From NCBI GenBank assembly GCA_019459145.1, contig JAIBEK010000026.1:1-64000 (forward strand): DNA of 64,000 nucleotides, written 5' to 3'. The stretch is from Arenimonas sp. Lineage in GTDB: Bacteria; Pseudomonadota; Alphaproteobacteria; Rhizobiales; Rhizobiaceae. The notes under the pieces are model-generated. The model saw only the letters and a program-made list of their open reading frames with translations. It ran no database searches and was not told the DNA's origin. Shown here piece by piece: positions 38,014-47,637 of this stretch. The translations under genes and the position numbers were made by a program. Every line of letters begins with the position of its first letter. The stretch's first letter is position 1.

Positions 38014-38880
38014 CCTGGGCACGTCGACCGCCCGCACCTTTTGGCCGAACACCTCGAACTTCAGCAGCGCCGCGTTGAACTCGGCGCCGATGATGAAGAT
38101 CGCGCCGACCATGTAGAGAAAGACCAGCACGACCATGATCGAGGCGAGACCGGCATAGGTCGCGGCATAATTGGCGAAGCTTGCGAGATAATAGGCGAAG
38201 ATCAGCGCGCCGACGAGCCAGAGGATCAGGGTGAGCAGCACGCCGGGAATGACGTCGCGAATGCGGCGATGACCGGCCGGCAGTCCGAGATGGAAGACCA
38301 TCAGGCCGAGGACCAGCACCACGAGCGTGCCGTAGATCCGCCAGTTGGCGACCGTCAGGAGGAAGTCCTCGAGCAGCGGAAACCATTTTTCGGCAAAGGC
38401 GAGCGCCACCGGGACGGCGACGAGAAGGGCGCTGATGGCGGCGAGCGCGATAACGGCACCGATGACATAACCGAGGCTGACGAGGCGGGTGATGTACCAG
38501 GGGCGCGTCTCGGGTACGCGGTAGGCGCGATTGAGCGATGCCCTGAGCGCCTCCACCCCATTGGAGGCGAAATAGGCGGCCGCCAGCACCGAGACCGTCA
38601 ACAGGCCGCCGCGCGGAATGGTCAGCACCTCGACCACCTGATCCGACAGCGGCTTGGCGATGGCCTCCGGCCAGGTGTCGAAGATCAGATGCACGGCCGT
38701 GTCGGCAAAACTGTCGGCGCCGAGCAGACCCGCCAGCGCCGTGCCGAAGATCAGGAAGGGAAAGACGGCCAGCAGCGCCGACAAGGCCACATGGCTCGCC
38801 ATGGCCCAGCCGTCGTCTTCGCTGAAATGATTGAGGGCGTCGAAGCTGACCTTGTAGAGCATGCGCAGGAACGCCGGCAT
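37981..38880 (-). CDS. YihY/BrkB-family inner membrane protein
   Basis: 299 residues with about six transmembrane helices. The family marks are the N-terminal FSEDDGWAMASHVALSALLAVFPFLIF, ANGVEALRASLNRAYRVPETRPW-type loop and the C-terminal FLYMVGAIFIIGAEFNAAL. Once annotated as ribonuclease BN by mistake, the family has no agreed function. Its last codons overlap the end of gluQ on the other strand. Confidence 0.92.
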   Translation of the reverse strand: MPAFLRMLYKVSFDALNHFSEDDGWAMASHVALSALLAVFPFLIFGTALAGLLGADSFADTAVHLIFDTWPEAIAKPLSDQVVEVLTIPRGGLLTVSVLAAAYFASNGVEALRASLNRAYRVPETRPWYITRLVSLGYVIGAVIALAAISALLVAVPVALAFAEKWFPLLEDFLLTVANWRIYGTLVVLVLGLMVFHLGLPAGHRRIRDVIPGVLLTLILWLVGALIFAYYLASFANYAATYAGLASIMVVLVFLYMVGAIFIIGAEFNAALLKFEVFGQKVRAVDVPRSKPDQPADVG

Positions 38881-38977
38881 CAGATCTCCTTGCTTTCGCT
38901 GGCCGCTGGCTCGACGGACCGATTGTCACCCGCGAACGAATATGGGAAACCCGCACGGTTTGTACAGGGAACAATCA

Positions 38978-39811
38978 ATGACGGACCGCCCGACCATCAT
39001 CGTCACCGGCTGCTCGAGCGGAATCGGCGCCCATTGCGCCAGGGCGCTTGCCGCCGACGGGTGGCGCGTTTTCGCCACCGTGCGGAAACCGGAAGACAGG
39101 GACGGGCTCGAAGCGGACGGCATCGAGGCCCTGCTGATGGACTATGCCGACGCGGCAAGCATTGCCGCGCTGGTCGACGAGGTGACGAAAAGGGCCGGCG
39201 GGCGGATCGACGCGCTGTTCAACAACGGCGCCTACGGCCAACCTGGGGCGATCGAGGATCTGTCGACAGACGTGCTGCGCCGTCAGTTCGAGGCGAATTT
39301 CTTCGGCTGGCACGAATTGACGAGACGGGTGATCCCGCTGATGCGGGCCCGCGGCGCCGGCCGGATCGTCCAGTGCTCCTCCATCCTCGGGCTCCTGCCC
39401 TATCGCTATCGCGGTGCCTATACCGCCTCGAAATATGCGCTCGAAGGATTGTCCGTAACGCTCAGGATGGAGCTTGAAGGCTCGGGCATCCATGTCAGCC
39501 TGATCGAGCCGGGACCGATCGAAAGCCGCTTCACCGCCAATGCGCTGCGGATGATCGAGGAAAACGTCGACCTTCAGAATTCCGCCCATGCCGGGGAATA
39601 CAAACGCCAGTTGGCACGGCTCGACGGGACAGGGCCGGTCAACCGCTACAAACTCGGCCCGGACGCCGTCTACAAAGTCCTGAAACACGCCTTGACCGCC
39701 ACCCGGCCCCGCCCACATTATCCCGTTACCGTTCCAGCGCGGCGCGGCATGCTACTGAAACGTCTGCTGCCGGCCGATCTCTTCTACCGGCTGATGCGGA
39801 TGCTGGACTGA
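38978..39811 (+). CDS. Short-chain dehydrogenase/reductase
   Basis: Classical SDR oxidoreductase, 277 residues from MTDRPTIIVTG. The cofactor loop TGCSSGIG, NNG in ALFNNGAYGQ, catalytic Ser in SSILG and YTASK are all present. The C-terminal extension (LLKRLLPADLFYRLMRML) is amphipathic and may contact membrane, as in several lipid-modifying SDRs. The track ORF adds 39 residues upstream. The substrate is unknown. Confidence 0.88.
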   Translation: MTDRPTIIVTGCSSGIGAHCARALAADGWRVFATVRKPEDRDGLEADGIEALLMDYADAASIAALVDEVTKRAGGRIDALFNNGAYGQPGAIEDLSTDVLRRQFEANFFGWHELTRRVIPLMRARGAGRIVQCSSILGLLPYRYRGAYTASKYALEGLSVTLRMELEGSGIHVSLIEPGPIESRFTANALRMIEENVDLQNSAHAGEYKRQLARLDGTGPVNRYKLGPDAVYKVLKHALTATRPRPHYPVTVPARRGMLLKRLLPADLFYRLMRMLD

Positions 39812-39841
39812 CAAACCTTTGAGAAAGCTCGCTTAACAACG

Positions 39842-40039
39842 ATGTCCACCTTCACCACCGTGCTTACCCTGATCGTCATGGGGCTCGTCGTCCTGGTTCT
39901 CATCCGGGGTCTTTTCAACATGATGAAGGGCGGCAGCGGCAACACCTCGAATAAGCTGATGCGGATGCGCGTGATCCTGCAGGCCGTGGCGGTCGCGCTG
40001 ATCATGCTGACGCTTTGGCTGACCGGCGGCGGCCGGTAG
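39842..40039 (+). CDS. Twin-transmembrane HIG1-like protein
   Basis: 65 residues with two hydrophobic helices (about 5-25 and 42-60) around a basic loop, FNMMKGGSGNTSNKLMRMRV. The loop and second helix (MRMRVILQAVAVALIM) fit the HIG1/twin-transmembrane family, whose mitochondrial relatives associate with cytochrome oxidase. It lies 15 bp upstream of the adenosyltransferase gene and is probably co-transcribed. Confidence 0.85.
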   Translation: MSTFTTVLTLIVMGLVVLVLIRGLFNMMKGGSGNTSNKLMRMRVILQAVAVALIMLTLWLTGGGR

Positions 40040-40054
40040 GAAAGGGAAGAAACC

Positions 40055-40633
40055 ATGGTCAGGCTCAACAAGATCTATACCCGCACCGGCGACGACGGCA
40101 CGACCGCGCTGGTCACCGGCCCGCGCCGGCTGAAGCACGACCTGCGGGTCGACGCCTATGGCACGATCGACGAGACCAATTCGACGATCGGCATGGCCCG
40201 GCTGCACACCAGCGACATGCCCGAACTCGACGCCATGCTGATGCGCATCCAGAACGACCTGTTCGACCTCGGCGCCGATCTGGCGGCGCCCGAAACCGGG
40301 GAGACGCTGTCCTACGAGCCCCTGCGGGTGATCGAGGCGCAGGTGACGCGGATCGAGGGCGAGATCGACCAACTGAACGCCAATCTCGATCCGCTGAGAT
40401 CCTTCATCCTGCCCGGCGGTTCGCCGGCCGCCGCCCATCTGCATCTGGCCCGCACGGTGGCGCGACGGGCCGAGCGCATCATGGTCGAACTGTCGCGCTT
40501 CGAAGGCGAGACGATCGATGAGCCGGCGCTGAAATACATCAACCGCCTGTCCGACTTCCTGTTCGTCGCCGCCCGCTTCGCCAATGACGGCGGCAAGGCG
40601 GACATTCTCTGGGTTCCGGGCAAGAACCGATAG
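40055..40633 (+). CDS. Cob(I)alamin adenosyltransferase, PduO type
   Basis: Transfers the adenosyl group of ATP to cob(I)alamin, making coenzyme B12. It is 192 residues, with the N-terminal ATP site KIYTRTGDDGTTAL and the motifs DAYGTIDETNS, FILPGG and ARTVARRAER. No other cobalamin genes are in the window. It sits between the HIG1-like gene and a rhomboid gene, a neighbourhood conserved in rhizobia with etfBA further on. Confidence 0.93.
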   Translation: MVRLNKIYTRTGDDGTTALVTGPRRLKHDLRVDAYGTIDETNSTIGMARLHTSDMPELDAMLMRIQNDLFDLGADLAAPETGETLSYEPLRVIEAQVTRIEGEIDQLNANLDPLRSFILPGGSPAAAHLHLARTVARRAERIMVELSRFEGETIDEPALKYINRLSDFLFVAARFANDGGKADILWVPGKNR

Positions 40634-40662
40634 GCGGCCGGCAGGCCGAAAGGGGGCGCCAA

Positions 40663-41448
40663 GTGTTCATTCCGCTGCACGACCGCAACGCCCTCAAGCA
40701 CATCCGGCGGCAATACGTCACCTTCGGCCTGATCCTCGCCAATGTCCTGACCTTCGCCTTCACCGTCCTCTTGACGCCGGAGGCGGTGGCGGAGGCAAGC
40801 GTCTTCGGCTTCGGCTTCATCCCGGCGGTGGTGTTCGACAGCGCCGTGCTCGATCCCTCGCTGGTGATCGTGCCGCCCGACGCAACCTTTCTCACCTATT
40901 CCTTCCTGCATGCCGACCTGATGCATCTCGGCTCCAACATGCTGTTCCTCTGGGTGTTCGGCGACAATGTCGAGGACGCGCTGGGGCACTTCCGCTTCCT
41001 GATCTTCTACCTCGCCTGTGCTGCAGCCGGCGCCCTGTTCCACGCCCTTGTCGCGCCACTGTCGCAAGCGCCGCTGATCGGCGCCTCGGGCGCCGTCTCC
41101 GGCGTGGTCGCGGCCTATCTCATGCTCCATCCGAAGGTGCGGATCTGGGTCCTCGTGCTGTTCCGCTTCCCCCTGCCGCTGCCCGCCTTCGTGCCGCTGG
41201 CCTTCTGGATCGGCCAACAGTTCTTCATGCTGCTGGCCGACGGCGAAACCAATGTCTCCTGGGGGGCCCATGTCGGCGGCATCCTGGCAGGCGCAATTCT
41301 CGTGCTTTTCATGCGCCGTCGCGGGGTGCCGCTGTTCGACCGCACCATCGTCACGCCGGCTGCCGTCAGGCACCGCCTCGAGCCCGCTCCGCGCGTCGTC
41401 CTGCCGGCGCCGGTTGAGGCGAAGCGCCCGGTTCACTGGGGTCGCTGA
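40663..41448 (+). CDS. Rhomboid family intramembrane serine protease
   Basis: 261 residues, GTG start with AGGGGG 6 bp upstream. About six transmembrane helices. The catalytic Ser is in GASGAVSG and the His in WGAHVGGILAG. HADLMHLGSNMLFLWVFGDNVED is the family motif of the early helices. It cleaves membrane proteins within the bilayer; the substrate is unknown. Confidence 0.93.
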   Translation: MFIPLHDRNALKHIRRQYVTFGLILANVLTFAFTVLLTPEAVAEASVFGFGFIPAVVFDSAVLDPSLVIVPPDATFLTYSFLHADLMHLGSNMLFLWVFGDNVEDALGHFRFLIFYLACAAAGALFHALVAPLSQAPLIGASGAVSGVVAAYLMLHPKVRIWVLVLFRFPLPLPAFVPLAFWIGQQFFMLLADGETNVSWGAHVGGILAGAILVLFMRRRGVPLFDRTIVTPAAVRHRLEPAPRVVLPAPVEAKRPVHWGR

Positions 41449-41468
41449 GTAAAATCGCGACCAGAATG

Positions 41469-41490
41469 TTGACGCGCACGTAAACGTCAA
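41469..41490 (+). promoter_or_regulatory. Candidate operator upstream of etfBA
   Basis: Imperfect 22-bp palindrome TTGACG-N10-CGTCAA, with 8 of 11 positions pairing. Its right half reads TTGACGTTTAC on the other strand. The pattern is like operators of MerR-type regulators of branched-chain and fatty acid catabolism (LiuR-like), from memory. It lies 140 bp before the etfB start. Confidence 0.4.
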
Positions 41491-41629
41491 TTATTCCTTT
41501 GGCAAAAGCGGAACGCCCTTCGCAGGAGCGTTGTATTTGGACGAAAAATGCGTATCGATGTCGCCATTCGACAATCGGCGGACCGCGTCAGAGCGCATTT
41601 TCCGACGGGAGCAGTGAAGGAAGGAACCC

Positions 41630-42379
41630 ATGAAGATACTCGTCACCGTTAAGCGGGTTGTGGATTACAACGTCAAGATTCGCGTCAAGACGGACGGGAC
41701 CGGCGTGGAGCTGGCCAATGTCAAGATGTCGATGAACCCGTTCGATGAAATCGCCGTCGAAGAGGCCCTTCGCCTGAAGGAAGCCGGCAAGGCCGAGGAA
41801 GTGGTCGTCGTTTCGATCGGCCCGGCCAAGGCCGAGGAAACGCTACGCACCGCGCTCGCCATGGGTGCCGACCGCGCCGTTCTGGTCGAGACCGACGATG
41901 CCGTCGAGCCGCTGGCCGTCGCCAAGCTTTTGAAGGGCGTCATCGACGCCGAACAGCCGGGCCTCGTCATCACCGGCAAGCAGGCGATCGACGACGACTC
42001 GAACCAGACCGGCCAGATGCTCGCAGCCCTGCTCGGCTGGGCCCAGGGCACGTTTGCCTCCAAGGTCGAGATCGGCGACGGCAAGGCATCCATCACCCGT
42101 GAAGTCGACGGCGGCCTGCAGACCATCGAGGTCAAGCTTCCCGCCGTCGTTACCACCGACCTGCGCCTCAACGAGCCGCGCTATGCGTCGCTGCCGAACA
42201 TCATGAAGGCGAAGAAGAAGCCGCTCGACAAGAAGACGCCGGCCGACTTCGGCGTCGACACGACGGCGCGCCTCAAGGTGCTGAAGACCGAGGAGCCCGG
42301 TGGCCGCAAGGCGGGCATCAAGGTCAAGTCGGTCGCCGAACTGGTCGACAAGCTGAAGAACGAAGCCGGCGTGCTGTAA
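41630..42379 (+). CDS. etfB: Electron transfer flavoprotein beta subunit
   Basis: With EtfA it carries electrons from acyl-CoA and other dehydrogenases to ETF-quinone oxidoreductase. It is 249 residues, with the typical N-terminus [19 protein letters not shown] and the signature [29 protein letters not shown] precedes the ATG. etfA follows 26 bp later. Confidence 0.97.
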   Translation: MKILVTVKRVVDYNVKIRVKTDGTGVELANVKMSMNPFDEIAVEEALRLKEAGKAEEVVVVSIGPAKAEETLRTALAMGADRAVLVETDDAVEPLAVAKLLKGVIDAEQPGLVITGKQAIDDDSNQTGQMLAALLGWAQGTFASKVEIGDGKASITREVDGGLQTIEVKLPAVVTTDLRLNEPRYASLPNIMKAKKKPLDKKTPADFGVDTTARLKVLKTEEPGGRKAGIKVKSVAELVDKLKNEAGVL

Positions 42380-42405
42380 TCGGACCGGGATAGGAGATCA
42401 TAGAA

Positions 42406-43335
42406 ATGGCCATTCTTCTTCTGGCAGAACACGACAACGCAACACTCTCGGATCAGACCGCCAAGGCTCTGACGGCAGCCGCCAAGATCGGCGGCGACGT
42501 CCATGTGCTGGTCGCCGGCTCGGGCGCCAAGGCTGCCGCCGAGGCAGCCGCCAAGCTCTCGGGCGTTTCCAAAGTGCTGCTCGCCGACGATGCGAGCCTT
42601 GCCAACACCCTGGCGGAACCGCTGGCTGCCCTGATCGTCGGACTCGCCGGCGACTATGACACGATCATCGCGCCGGCCACCTCCACGGCCAAGAATGTCA
42701 TGCCGCGCGTGGCCGCCCTGCTCGACGTGATGCAGGTTTCGGAAATCACCGAGGTCGTCTCGGCCGACACCTTCAAGCGTCCGATCTATGCCGGCAACGC
42801 CATCCAGACGGTTCAGTCCACCGACACCCGACGCGTGATCACGGTGCGCACCACGGCTTTTGCCGCGGCGAGCGAAGGCGGCTCAGCCCCTGTCGAAGCC
42901 GTCGCTGCTGCGGCCAATCCGGGCGTATCGACCTTCGTCAACGATGCGCTGTCGACCTCGGACCGTCCGGAACTGACCTCGGCCAAGATCATCATCTCGG
43001 GCGGTCGCGCACTCGGCTCGTCGGAGAAGTTCAACGCCGTCATCCTGCCGGTGGCCGACAAGCTCGGCGCTGCCGTCGGTGCTTCGCGCGCCGCCGTCGA
43101 TGCCGGCTATGCCCCGAACGACTGGCAGGTCGGCCAGACCGGCAAGGTCGTTGCGCCGCAACTCTACATCGCGGCCGGCATCTCGGGCGCCATCCAGCAT
43201 CTCGCCGGCATGAAGGATTCCAAGGTCATCGTCGCCATCAACAAGGACGAGGAGGCGCCGATCTTCCAGGTCGCCGACTACGGCCTGGTCGCCGACCTGT
43301 TCGAAGCCCTTCCGGAGCTCGAAAAGGCGCTTTAA
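42406..43335 (+). CDS. etfA: Electron transfer flavoprotein alpha subunit
   Basis: Binds the FAD of the ETF heterodimer. It is 309 residues. The C-terminal FAD domain is clear: [78 protein letters not shown]. It is in an operon with etfB. A hairpin and then a strong terminator follow before the dehydrogenase gene. Confidence 0.97.
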   Translation: MAILLLAEHDNATLSDQTAKALTAAAKIGGDVHVLVAGSGAKAAAEAAAKLSGVSKVLLADDASLANTLAEPLAALIVGLAGDYDTIIAPATSTAKNVMPRVAALLDVMQVSEITEVVSADTFKRPIYAGNAIQTVQSTDTRRVITVRTTAFAAASEGGSAPVEAVAAAANPGVSTFVNDALSTSDRPELTSAKIIISGGRALGSSEKFNAVILPVADKLGAAVGASRAAVDAGYAPNDWQVGQTGKVVAPQLYIAAGISGAIQHLAGMKDSKVIVAINKDEEAPIFQVADYGLVADLFEALPELEKAL

Positions 43336-43343
43336 GTCGCGCT

Positions 43344-43363
43344 CCTTTCGCAACTGCGAAAGG
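43344..43363 (+). repeat. Hairpin just after etfA
   Basis: Perfect stem CCTTTCGC / GCGAAAGG with loop AACT, 8 bp after the etfA stop and not followed by a T run. It probably protects the mRNA 3' end; the true terminator is at 43399-43430. Confidence 0.6.
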
Positions 43364-43398
43364 GACTGGAAAAACACCCCGCGCGGGTCTATCAATTT

Positions 43399-43430
43399 GC
43401 CGGGCCGGCTTCCGTTGGCCCGGCATTTTT
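43399..43430 (+). terminator. Intrinsic terminator of etfBA
   Basis: Stem GCCGGGCC / GGCCCGGC with a 10-nt loop, followed directly by ATTTTTG. It implies that the downstream dehydrogenase gene has its own promoter or relies on read-through. Confidence 0.8.
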
Positions 43431-43465
43431 GTAAACTACGCCGGCGGAGTGGCGAGGAGAGCGCA

Positions 43466-44347
43466 ATGGTGACGGTTATCAGCAATGTGGGGATCGTGGG
43501 CGCGGGTCAGATGGGCTGCGGCATTGCCCATGTCTCGGCGCTCGCCGGCTACAAGGTGACGATCTACGACCTGTCGAAGGATCGCATCGAGGCGGGTCTC
43601 GCCACCATCAACGGCAATCTCGCCCGCCAGGTGACCAATGGCAAACTGTCCGACGAGGATCGCAAGGTCGCGCTTTCGCGCATCAGCGGCACGGCCGACA
43701 TCAACGACATGGCGCCGATGGACCTGGTGGTCGAAGCGGCGACCGAGGATGAGACCGTCAAGCGCAAGATCTTCGCGCAGCTCTGCCCGGTGCTGAAACC
43801 CGAAGCGCTGCTTGCCACCAACACGTCTTCGCTTTCCATCACCCGCCTCGCCTCCGCCACCGATCGGCCGGAACGCTTCATGGGCATTCACTTCATGAAC
43901 CCGGTACCGGTGATGAAGCTGGTCGAACTGGTGCGCGGCATCGCCACCGAGGAGACGACCTTCGACACGGCCAAGACCTTCGTCCGCTCGCTCGACAAGA
44001 CGATCACGGTCGCCGAGGATTTTCCCGCCTTCATCGTCAACCGCATCCTGCTGCCGATGATCAACGAGGCGATCTACACGCTCTACGAGGGCGTCGGCTC
44101 GGTCGAGGCGATCGACACCGCCATGCGGCTCGGCGCCAATCATCCGATGGGCCCGCTGCAACTCGCCGATTTCATCGGCCTGGATACTTGCTTGTCGATC
44201 ATGCAGGTCCTGCATGACGGACTGTCCGACAGCAAGTACCGCCCGTGCCCGCTGCTGGTGAAATATGTCGAGGCCGGCTGGCTCGGCCGCAAGGCCGGCC
44301 GCGGCTTCTACGACTATCGCGGCGAAGTGCCGGTCCCGACGCGCTGA
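43466..44347 (+). CDS. 3-hydroxybutyryl-CoA dehydrogenase
   Basis: NAD(P)-dependent 3-hydroxyacyl-CoA dehydrogenase of the short PaaH/HbdA form, 293 residues from [22 protein letters not shown], with GAGGAG upstream. The Rossmann motif GAGQMG, the family signature [17 protein letters not shown] and the C-terminal [15 protein letters not shown] are present. It acts in butyrate, PHB or fatty acid metabolism and may feed the ETF electron path encoded just upstream. Confidence 0.94.
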   Translation: MVTVISNVGIVGAGQMGCGIAHVSALAGYKVTIYDLSKDRIEAGLATINGNLARQVTNGKLSDEDRKVALSRISGTADINDMAPMDLVVEAATEDETVKRKIFAQLCPVLKPEALLATNTSSLSITRLASATDRPERFMGIHFMNPVPVMKLVELVRGIATEETTFDTAKTFVRSLDKTITVAEDFPAFIVNRILLPMINEAIYTLYEGVGSVEAIDTAMRLGANHPMGPLQLADFIGLDTCLSIMQVLHDGLSDSKYRPCPLLVKYVEAGWLGRKAGRGFYDYRGEVPVPTR

Positions 44348-44375
44348 GGCAGCGCGCGGGACAGCGCAATCCCCA

Positions 44376-45236
44376 TCACCGGAAGATCACCACCGGCACC
44401 TTGCAGGAGCGGATCATTTCCGTGGTGGTCGAGCCGATGAACAGGTTCCTCAGCCGCGAGTGGCTGTAGGCGCCCATCACCAGCAGGTCAAAGCCTTCAC
44501 GCTCCACTGCTTCGGAAATGACCTTGTCCGGCTGGCCGGGAGTCAATGCCGTTTCCGGCGCATAGCCGGCGGCCTTGAGGATGGTCGCCGCGTCGTCAAG
44601 CTTCCTCCTCGCCTCCGGGCTATCGGCTCCCGCCATGACGAGCTTGCAGGCAAGGCCGGCGAGAATAGGGCTGCGCGCGACCTGATCGACGGCCTTCAAC
44701 GCCATCGCGCCACCGTCAAAAGCGATCAGGACCTTGACGATAGGCTTGAAGGCCCTCGAGGTGACGACGATCGGCTTGTGCGTCGAGCGCACGACCCGCT
44801 CCAGATTGGAGCCGAGATGTCCCTTGGCCGAATCGGATCCCTCTCCGCGCTTGCCGATGACGATCAGATCGACGTTGGTTTCGAATTCGTGGATCGTATC
44901 CACCAGTTCGCCGTTGCGCAGCTTCGTTTCGACCGAGGCTAAACCGGCGGCCTCCAGCCGGGCCTTGGCCTCGTCGAGCAGGAGGCGACCGCGCTTCTGC
45001 GCGACCTTGGCATTCTGCGCGTCCAGCTCGGCAAGCTCGGCCAGCAGCGCCGAACGGGCACCGAGCCCGATATTGCCGCTGAGGTCCTGCGCCTGCGCCG
45101 CGGGATCCCGCCGCGCGATGACATGCAGAAGTTCCACCGAGGCAGGCGACTTCTGCGCAATCCAGCCGATATGGTCGCAGACGCTCTGCGCATAGATGGA
45201 GCCGTCGATCAATCCCATGATGCGTGTCATATTCAT
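44376..45236 (-). CDS. Universal stress protein, two tandem Usp domains
   Basis: 286 residues. Domain 1 covers about 1-155 and ends LIVIGKRGEGSDSAKGHLGSNLERVVRSTHKPIVVTS, with a GX2GX9G(S/T)-like ATP site. Domain 2 covers about 160-286 and ends LLVMGAYSHSRLRNLFIGSTTTEMIRSCKVPVVIF. It lies 7 bp downstream of the SulP gene on the same strand, so it is likely co-transcribed. A USP beside a SulP transporter is a repeated bacterial pairing. Confidence 0.92.
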   Translation of the reverse strand: MNMTRIMGLIDGSIYAQSVCDHIGWIAQKSPASVELLHVIARRDPAAQAQDLSGNIGLGARSALLAELAELDAQNAKVAQKRGRLLLDEAKARLEAAGLASVETKLRNGELVDTIHEFETNVDLIVIGKRGEGSDSAKGHLGSNLERVVRSTHKPIVVTSRAFKPIVKVLIAFDGGAMALKAVDQVARSPILAGLACKLVMAGADSPEARRKLDDAATILKAAGYAPETALTPGQPDKVISEAVEREGFDLLVMGAYSHSRLRNLFIGSTTTEMIRSCKVPVVIFR

Positions 45237-45243
45237 CCCTCCG

Positions 45244-46737
45244 TCAATGGCCCATCAGGCGCTCCATGGCGCCCGGCTTGTCGTGAATGGCGAGTTTGTC
45301 GACGATCGTCTCGCTCGCCTGGTTGAGGCCGAGGATCTCGACCTCAGCACCTTCGCGGCGGAACTTCAGAACGATCATGTCGAGCGCCGCGACACTGGAA
45401 ATGTCCCAGATATGCGCATGGGTGACGTCGATCACGACCTTGTCGAGCGATTCCTTGAAATCGAAGGCGGCGTTGAAATCCTCGACCGAGGCAAAGAAGA
45501 CCTGGCCTTCGACCGTATAGGTCCGCTGCGTCCCATCCGCCGACAAGGCGGAAGTGATCCGGAAGATCTGGGCGATCTTCCAGGCGAAGAACACGGCCGA
45601 CAGCAGAACGCCGATCAGGACGCCGATGGCGAGGTTATGTGTGTAGACGACGCCGACGACCGTTGCGATCATCACGATCGAGGAGGAACGCGGATGGTCA
45701 CGGAGGTTCTTGATCGAAGACCAGGAGAAAGTGCCGATCGACACCATGACCATGATGGCCACGAGCGCCGCCATGGGGATCTGGCTCACCAGATCACCGA
45801 GCACCAAGATCATGAACAGCAGGAATACGCCGGCGCAGAAGGTCGATAGCCTGCCCCGGCCGCCGGATTTCACATTGATCATCGACTGACCGATCATCGC
45901 GCAACCTGCCATGCCGCCGATGAAGCCCGTGGCCGCATTGGCGATGCCCTGGCCGACGCACTCGCGGTTCTTGTCGCTCGGCGTATCCGTCAGGTCGTCG
46001 ACGATCTGCGCCGTCATCAACGACTCCAGCAGGCCGACGGCGGCGACCGCGACCGAATAGGGCAGGATGATCAGCAAGGTTTCAAGATTGAGCGGGATGT
46101 CGGGAATGAGGAAGACCGGAAGCGTCGACGGAAGCTCGCCCATGTCGCCGACAGTGCGGATATCGAAGCCGAAATAGATCGAAAGCACCGTCAGGACGAC
46201 AATGCAGACGAGCGGCGACGGCACGGCCTTGGTCACGTAGGGGAAGAGGTAGATGATGGCGAGACCCGCCGCGACCATGATGTAGGTCAGCATGGGCACG
46301 TTTATCAGTTCGGGCAGTTGCGCCATGAAGATCAGGATCGCCAGCGCGTTGACGAAGCCGGTCATCACCGACTTGGAGACGAAGCGCATGAGCTGGCCGA
46401 GCTTCAGCAGGCCGGCGATGATCTGGATGATCCCGGCGATAACGGTGGCGGCCAGCAGGTATTGCAGGCCATGGTCCCGCACCAGCGTCACCATCAGCAC
46501 CGCAGTCGCGGCGGTGGCGGCCGAGATCATGCCGGGCCGGCCGCCGACGAAGGCGATCAGCACTGCGATGGAGAAGGAGGCATACAGCCCGATCTTCGGG
46601 TCAACGCCGGCGATGATGGAAAAGGCGATGGCTTCGGGAATGAGCGCGAGCGCCACGACAAGGCCGGACAGGAGATCGGCGCGGACATTGCCGAACCATT
46701 CCGCCCGGTATCGGGCGAGATCGAAATTGAAAAACAT
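45244..46737 (-). CDS. SulP family anion transporter with STAS domain
   Basis: 497 residues from [17 protein letters not shown]; the track ORF adds 62 residues. The N-terminal transmembrane domain has [33 protein letters not shown], the SLC26/SulP hallmark. It ends in a cytoplasmic STAS domain (about 400-497, [30 protein letters not shown]). The substrate may be sulfate, bicarbonate or a carboxylate and cannot be decided. It is followed by the Usp gene. Confidence 0.92.
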   Translation of the reverse strand: MFFNFDLARYRAEWFGNVRADLLSGLVVALALIPEAIAFSIIAGVDPKIGLYASFSIAVLIAFVGGRPGMISAATAATAVLMVTLVRDHGLQYLLAATVIAGIIQIIAGLLKLGQLMRFVSKSVMTGFVNALAILIFMAQLPELINVPMLTYIMVAAGLAIIYLFPYVTKAVPSPLVCIVVLTVLSIYFGFDIRTVGDMGELPSTLPVFLIPDIPLNLETLLIILPYSVAVAAVGLLESLMTAQIVDDLTDTPSDKNRECVGQGIANAATGFIGGMAGCAMIGQSMINVKSGGRGRLSTFCAGVFLLFMILVLGDLVSQIPMAALVAIMVMVSIGTFSWSSIKNLRDHPRSSSIVMIATVVGVVYTHNLAIGVLIGVLLSAVFFAWKIAQIFRITSALSADGTQRTYTVEGQVFFASVEDFNAAFDFKESLDKVVIDVTHAHIWDISSVAALDMIVLKFRREGAEVEILGLNQASETIVDKLAIHDKPGAMERLMGH

Positions 46738-46950
46738 GGAGATTTTCCCGCAAATCTGAAGGGCCGGTGGGAGGCGCCGGCGATAAGGCTTCAAGTCTGA
46801 TGGGTTGTCCGGCGGATCGGCGGCCGGAAGAGCCACCCGGATTTGCACCGGGTCCGAGTGATTGCGCCCTTCATAGCCGGGCATTTGCGCTATGGCAAGT
46901 TGTCGCAGCCGACGAAAAACCATCGCGGAAGGCGCGTCACCCTCGAAGGA

Positions 46951-47613
46951 TCAGCTTCCGACAGCCGCCTTGATCAGCGCCTTGGCATCCGGGCTGTCCC
47001 AGGCGGCGGGGCCGTTCATCGCGCCGAGCAGGCAGCCCTTGCCGTCGATCAGAAGCGTGGCCGGCAGCCCGAAGGCGAGCCCCTCCTTCTTCAGCGTATT
47101 GAACACGCCCATGCTGGCATCGCGGTAAAGCCCGAGCGCGTCGACCCCGGTCTCCTCGAGGAAGGCCCTGGGCTTTTCGATCGGGCCGGTGTCGATATTG
47201 ATCGCCAGGACCTGGAAGGCGTCGCTGCCCTCGGCCTGTTGCAGCGCGTTGAGCGCCGGCATTTCCTCGCGGCAGGGCACGCACCAGGTGGCCCAGAGAT
47301 TGAGAAGCACCGTCTTGCCGGCAAAGTCGGCGAGCGTCAGGTCCTTGTCCGCCTGGTCCTTGAAGGTGAGCCCGTCGATCACCCGCGGCTCCGCCGCTGC
47401 CACCATGGCGGCGACCTCGCCGGTGGTGAATGGCTTCAAGGAGGCCGCTTTTTCGACGGAAGCCGTACACTGTCCGGCATCGGCGACCTCGGTCCCATTG
47501 CCAGAGGCGGTCTGCTTCACGTATACCGCGACCGCGCCGGCAAGGATCCCGGCAACCGCCGCAATCGCAACAAGCTTGGCGGAAGGAAGTCCGAGCGGTC
47601 TTTTTTCTGTCAT
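46951..47613 (-). CDS. tlpA: TlpA-type membrane-anchored thioredoxin
   Basis: 220 residues from [13 protein letters not shown]. One N-terminal membrane helix (about 13-33) precedes a periplasmic thioredoxin fold with WCVPC (Cys111 and Cys114) and the TlpA-type [19 protein letters not shown]. TlpA reduces copper-site cysteines during cytochrome oxidase assembly in rhizobia. It is divergent from argH with only 24 bp between the start codons, so one promoter must lie inside the other gene. Confidence 0.92.
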   Translation of the reverse strand: MTEKRPLGLPSAKLVAIAAVAGILAGAVAVYVKQTASGNGTEVADAGQCTASVEKAASLKPFTTGEVAAMVAAAEPRVIDGLTFKDQADKDLTLADFAGKTVLLNLWATWCVPCREEMPALNALQQAEGSDAFQVLAINIDTGPIEKPRAFLEETGVDALGLYRDASMGVFNTLKKEGLAFGLPATLLIDGKGCLLGAMNGPAAWDSPDAKALIKAAVGS

Positions 47614-47637
47614 TGCAGTCTCCAGGATGGGCAAGGC

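Noticed and set aside
38041-39477. 478-aa plus-strand ORF across the YihY gene and the SDR start
   Set aside because: Antisense to YihY and out of frame with the SDR; Glu/Asp/Arg-rich shadow composition.
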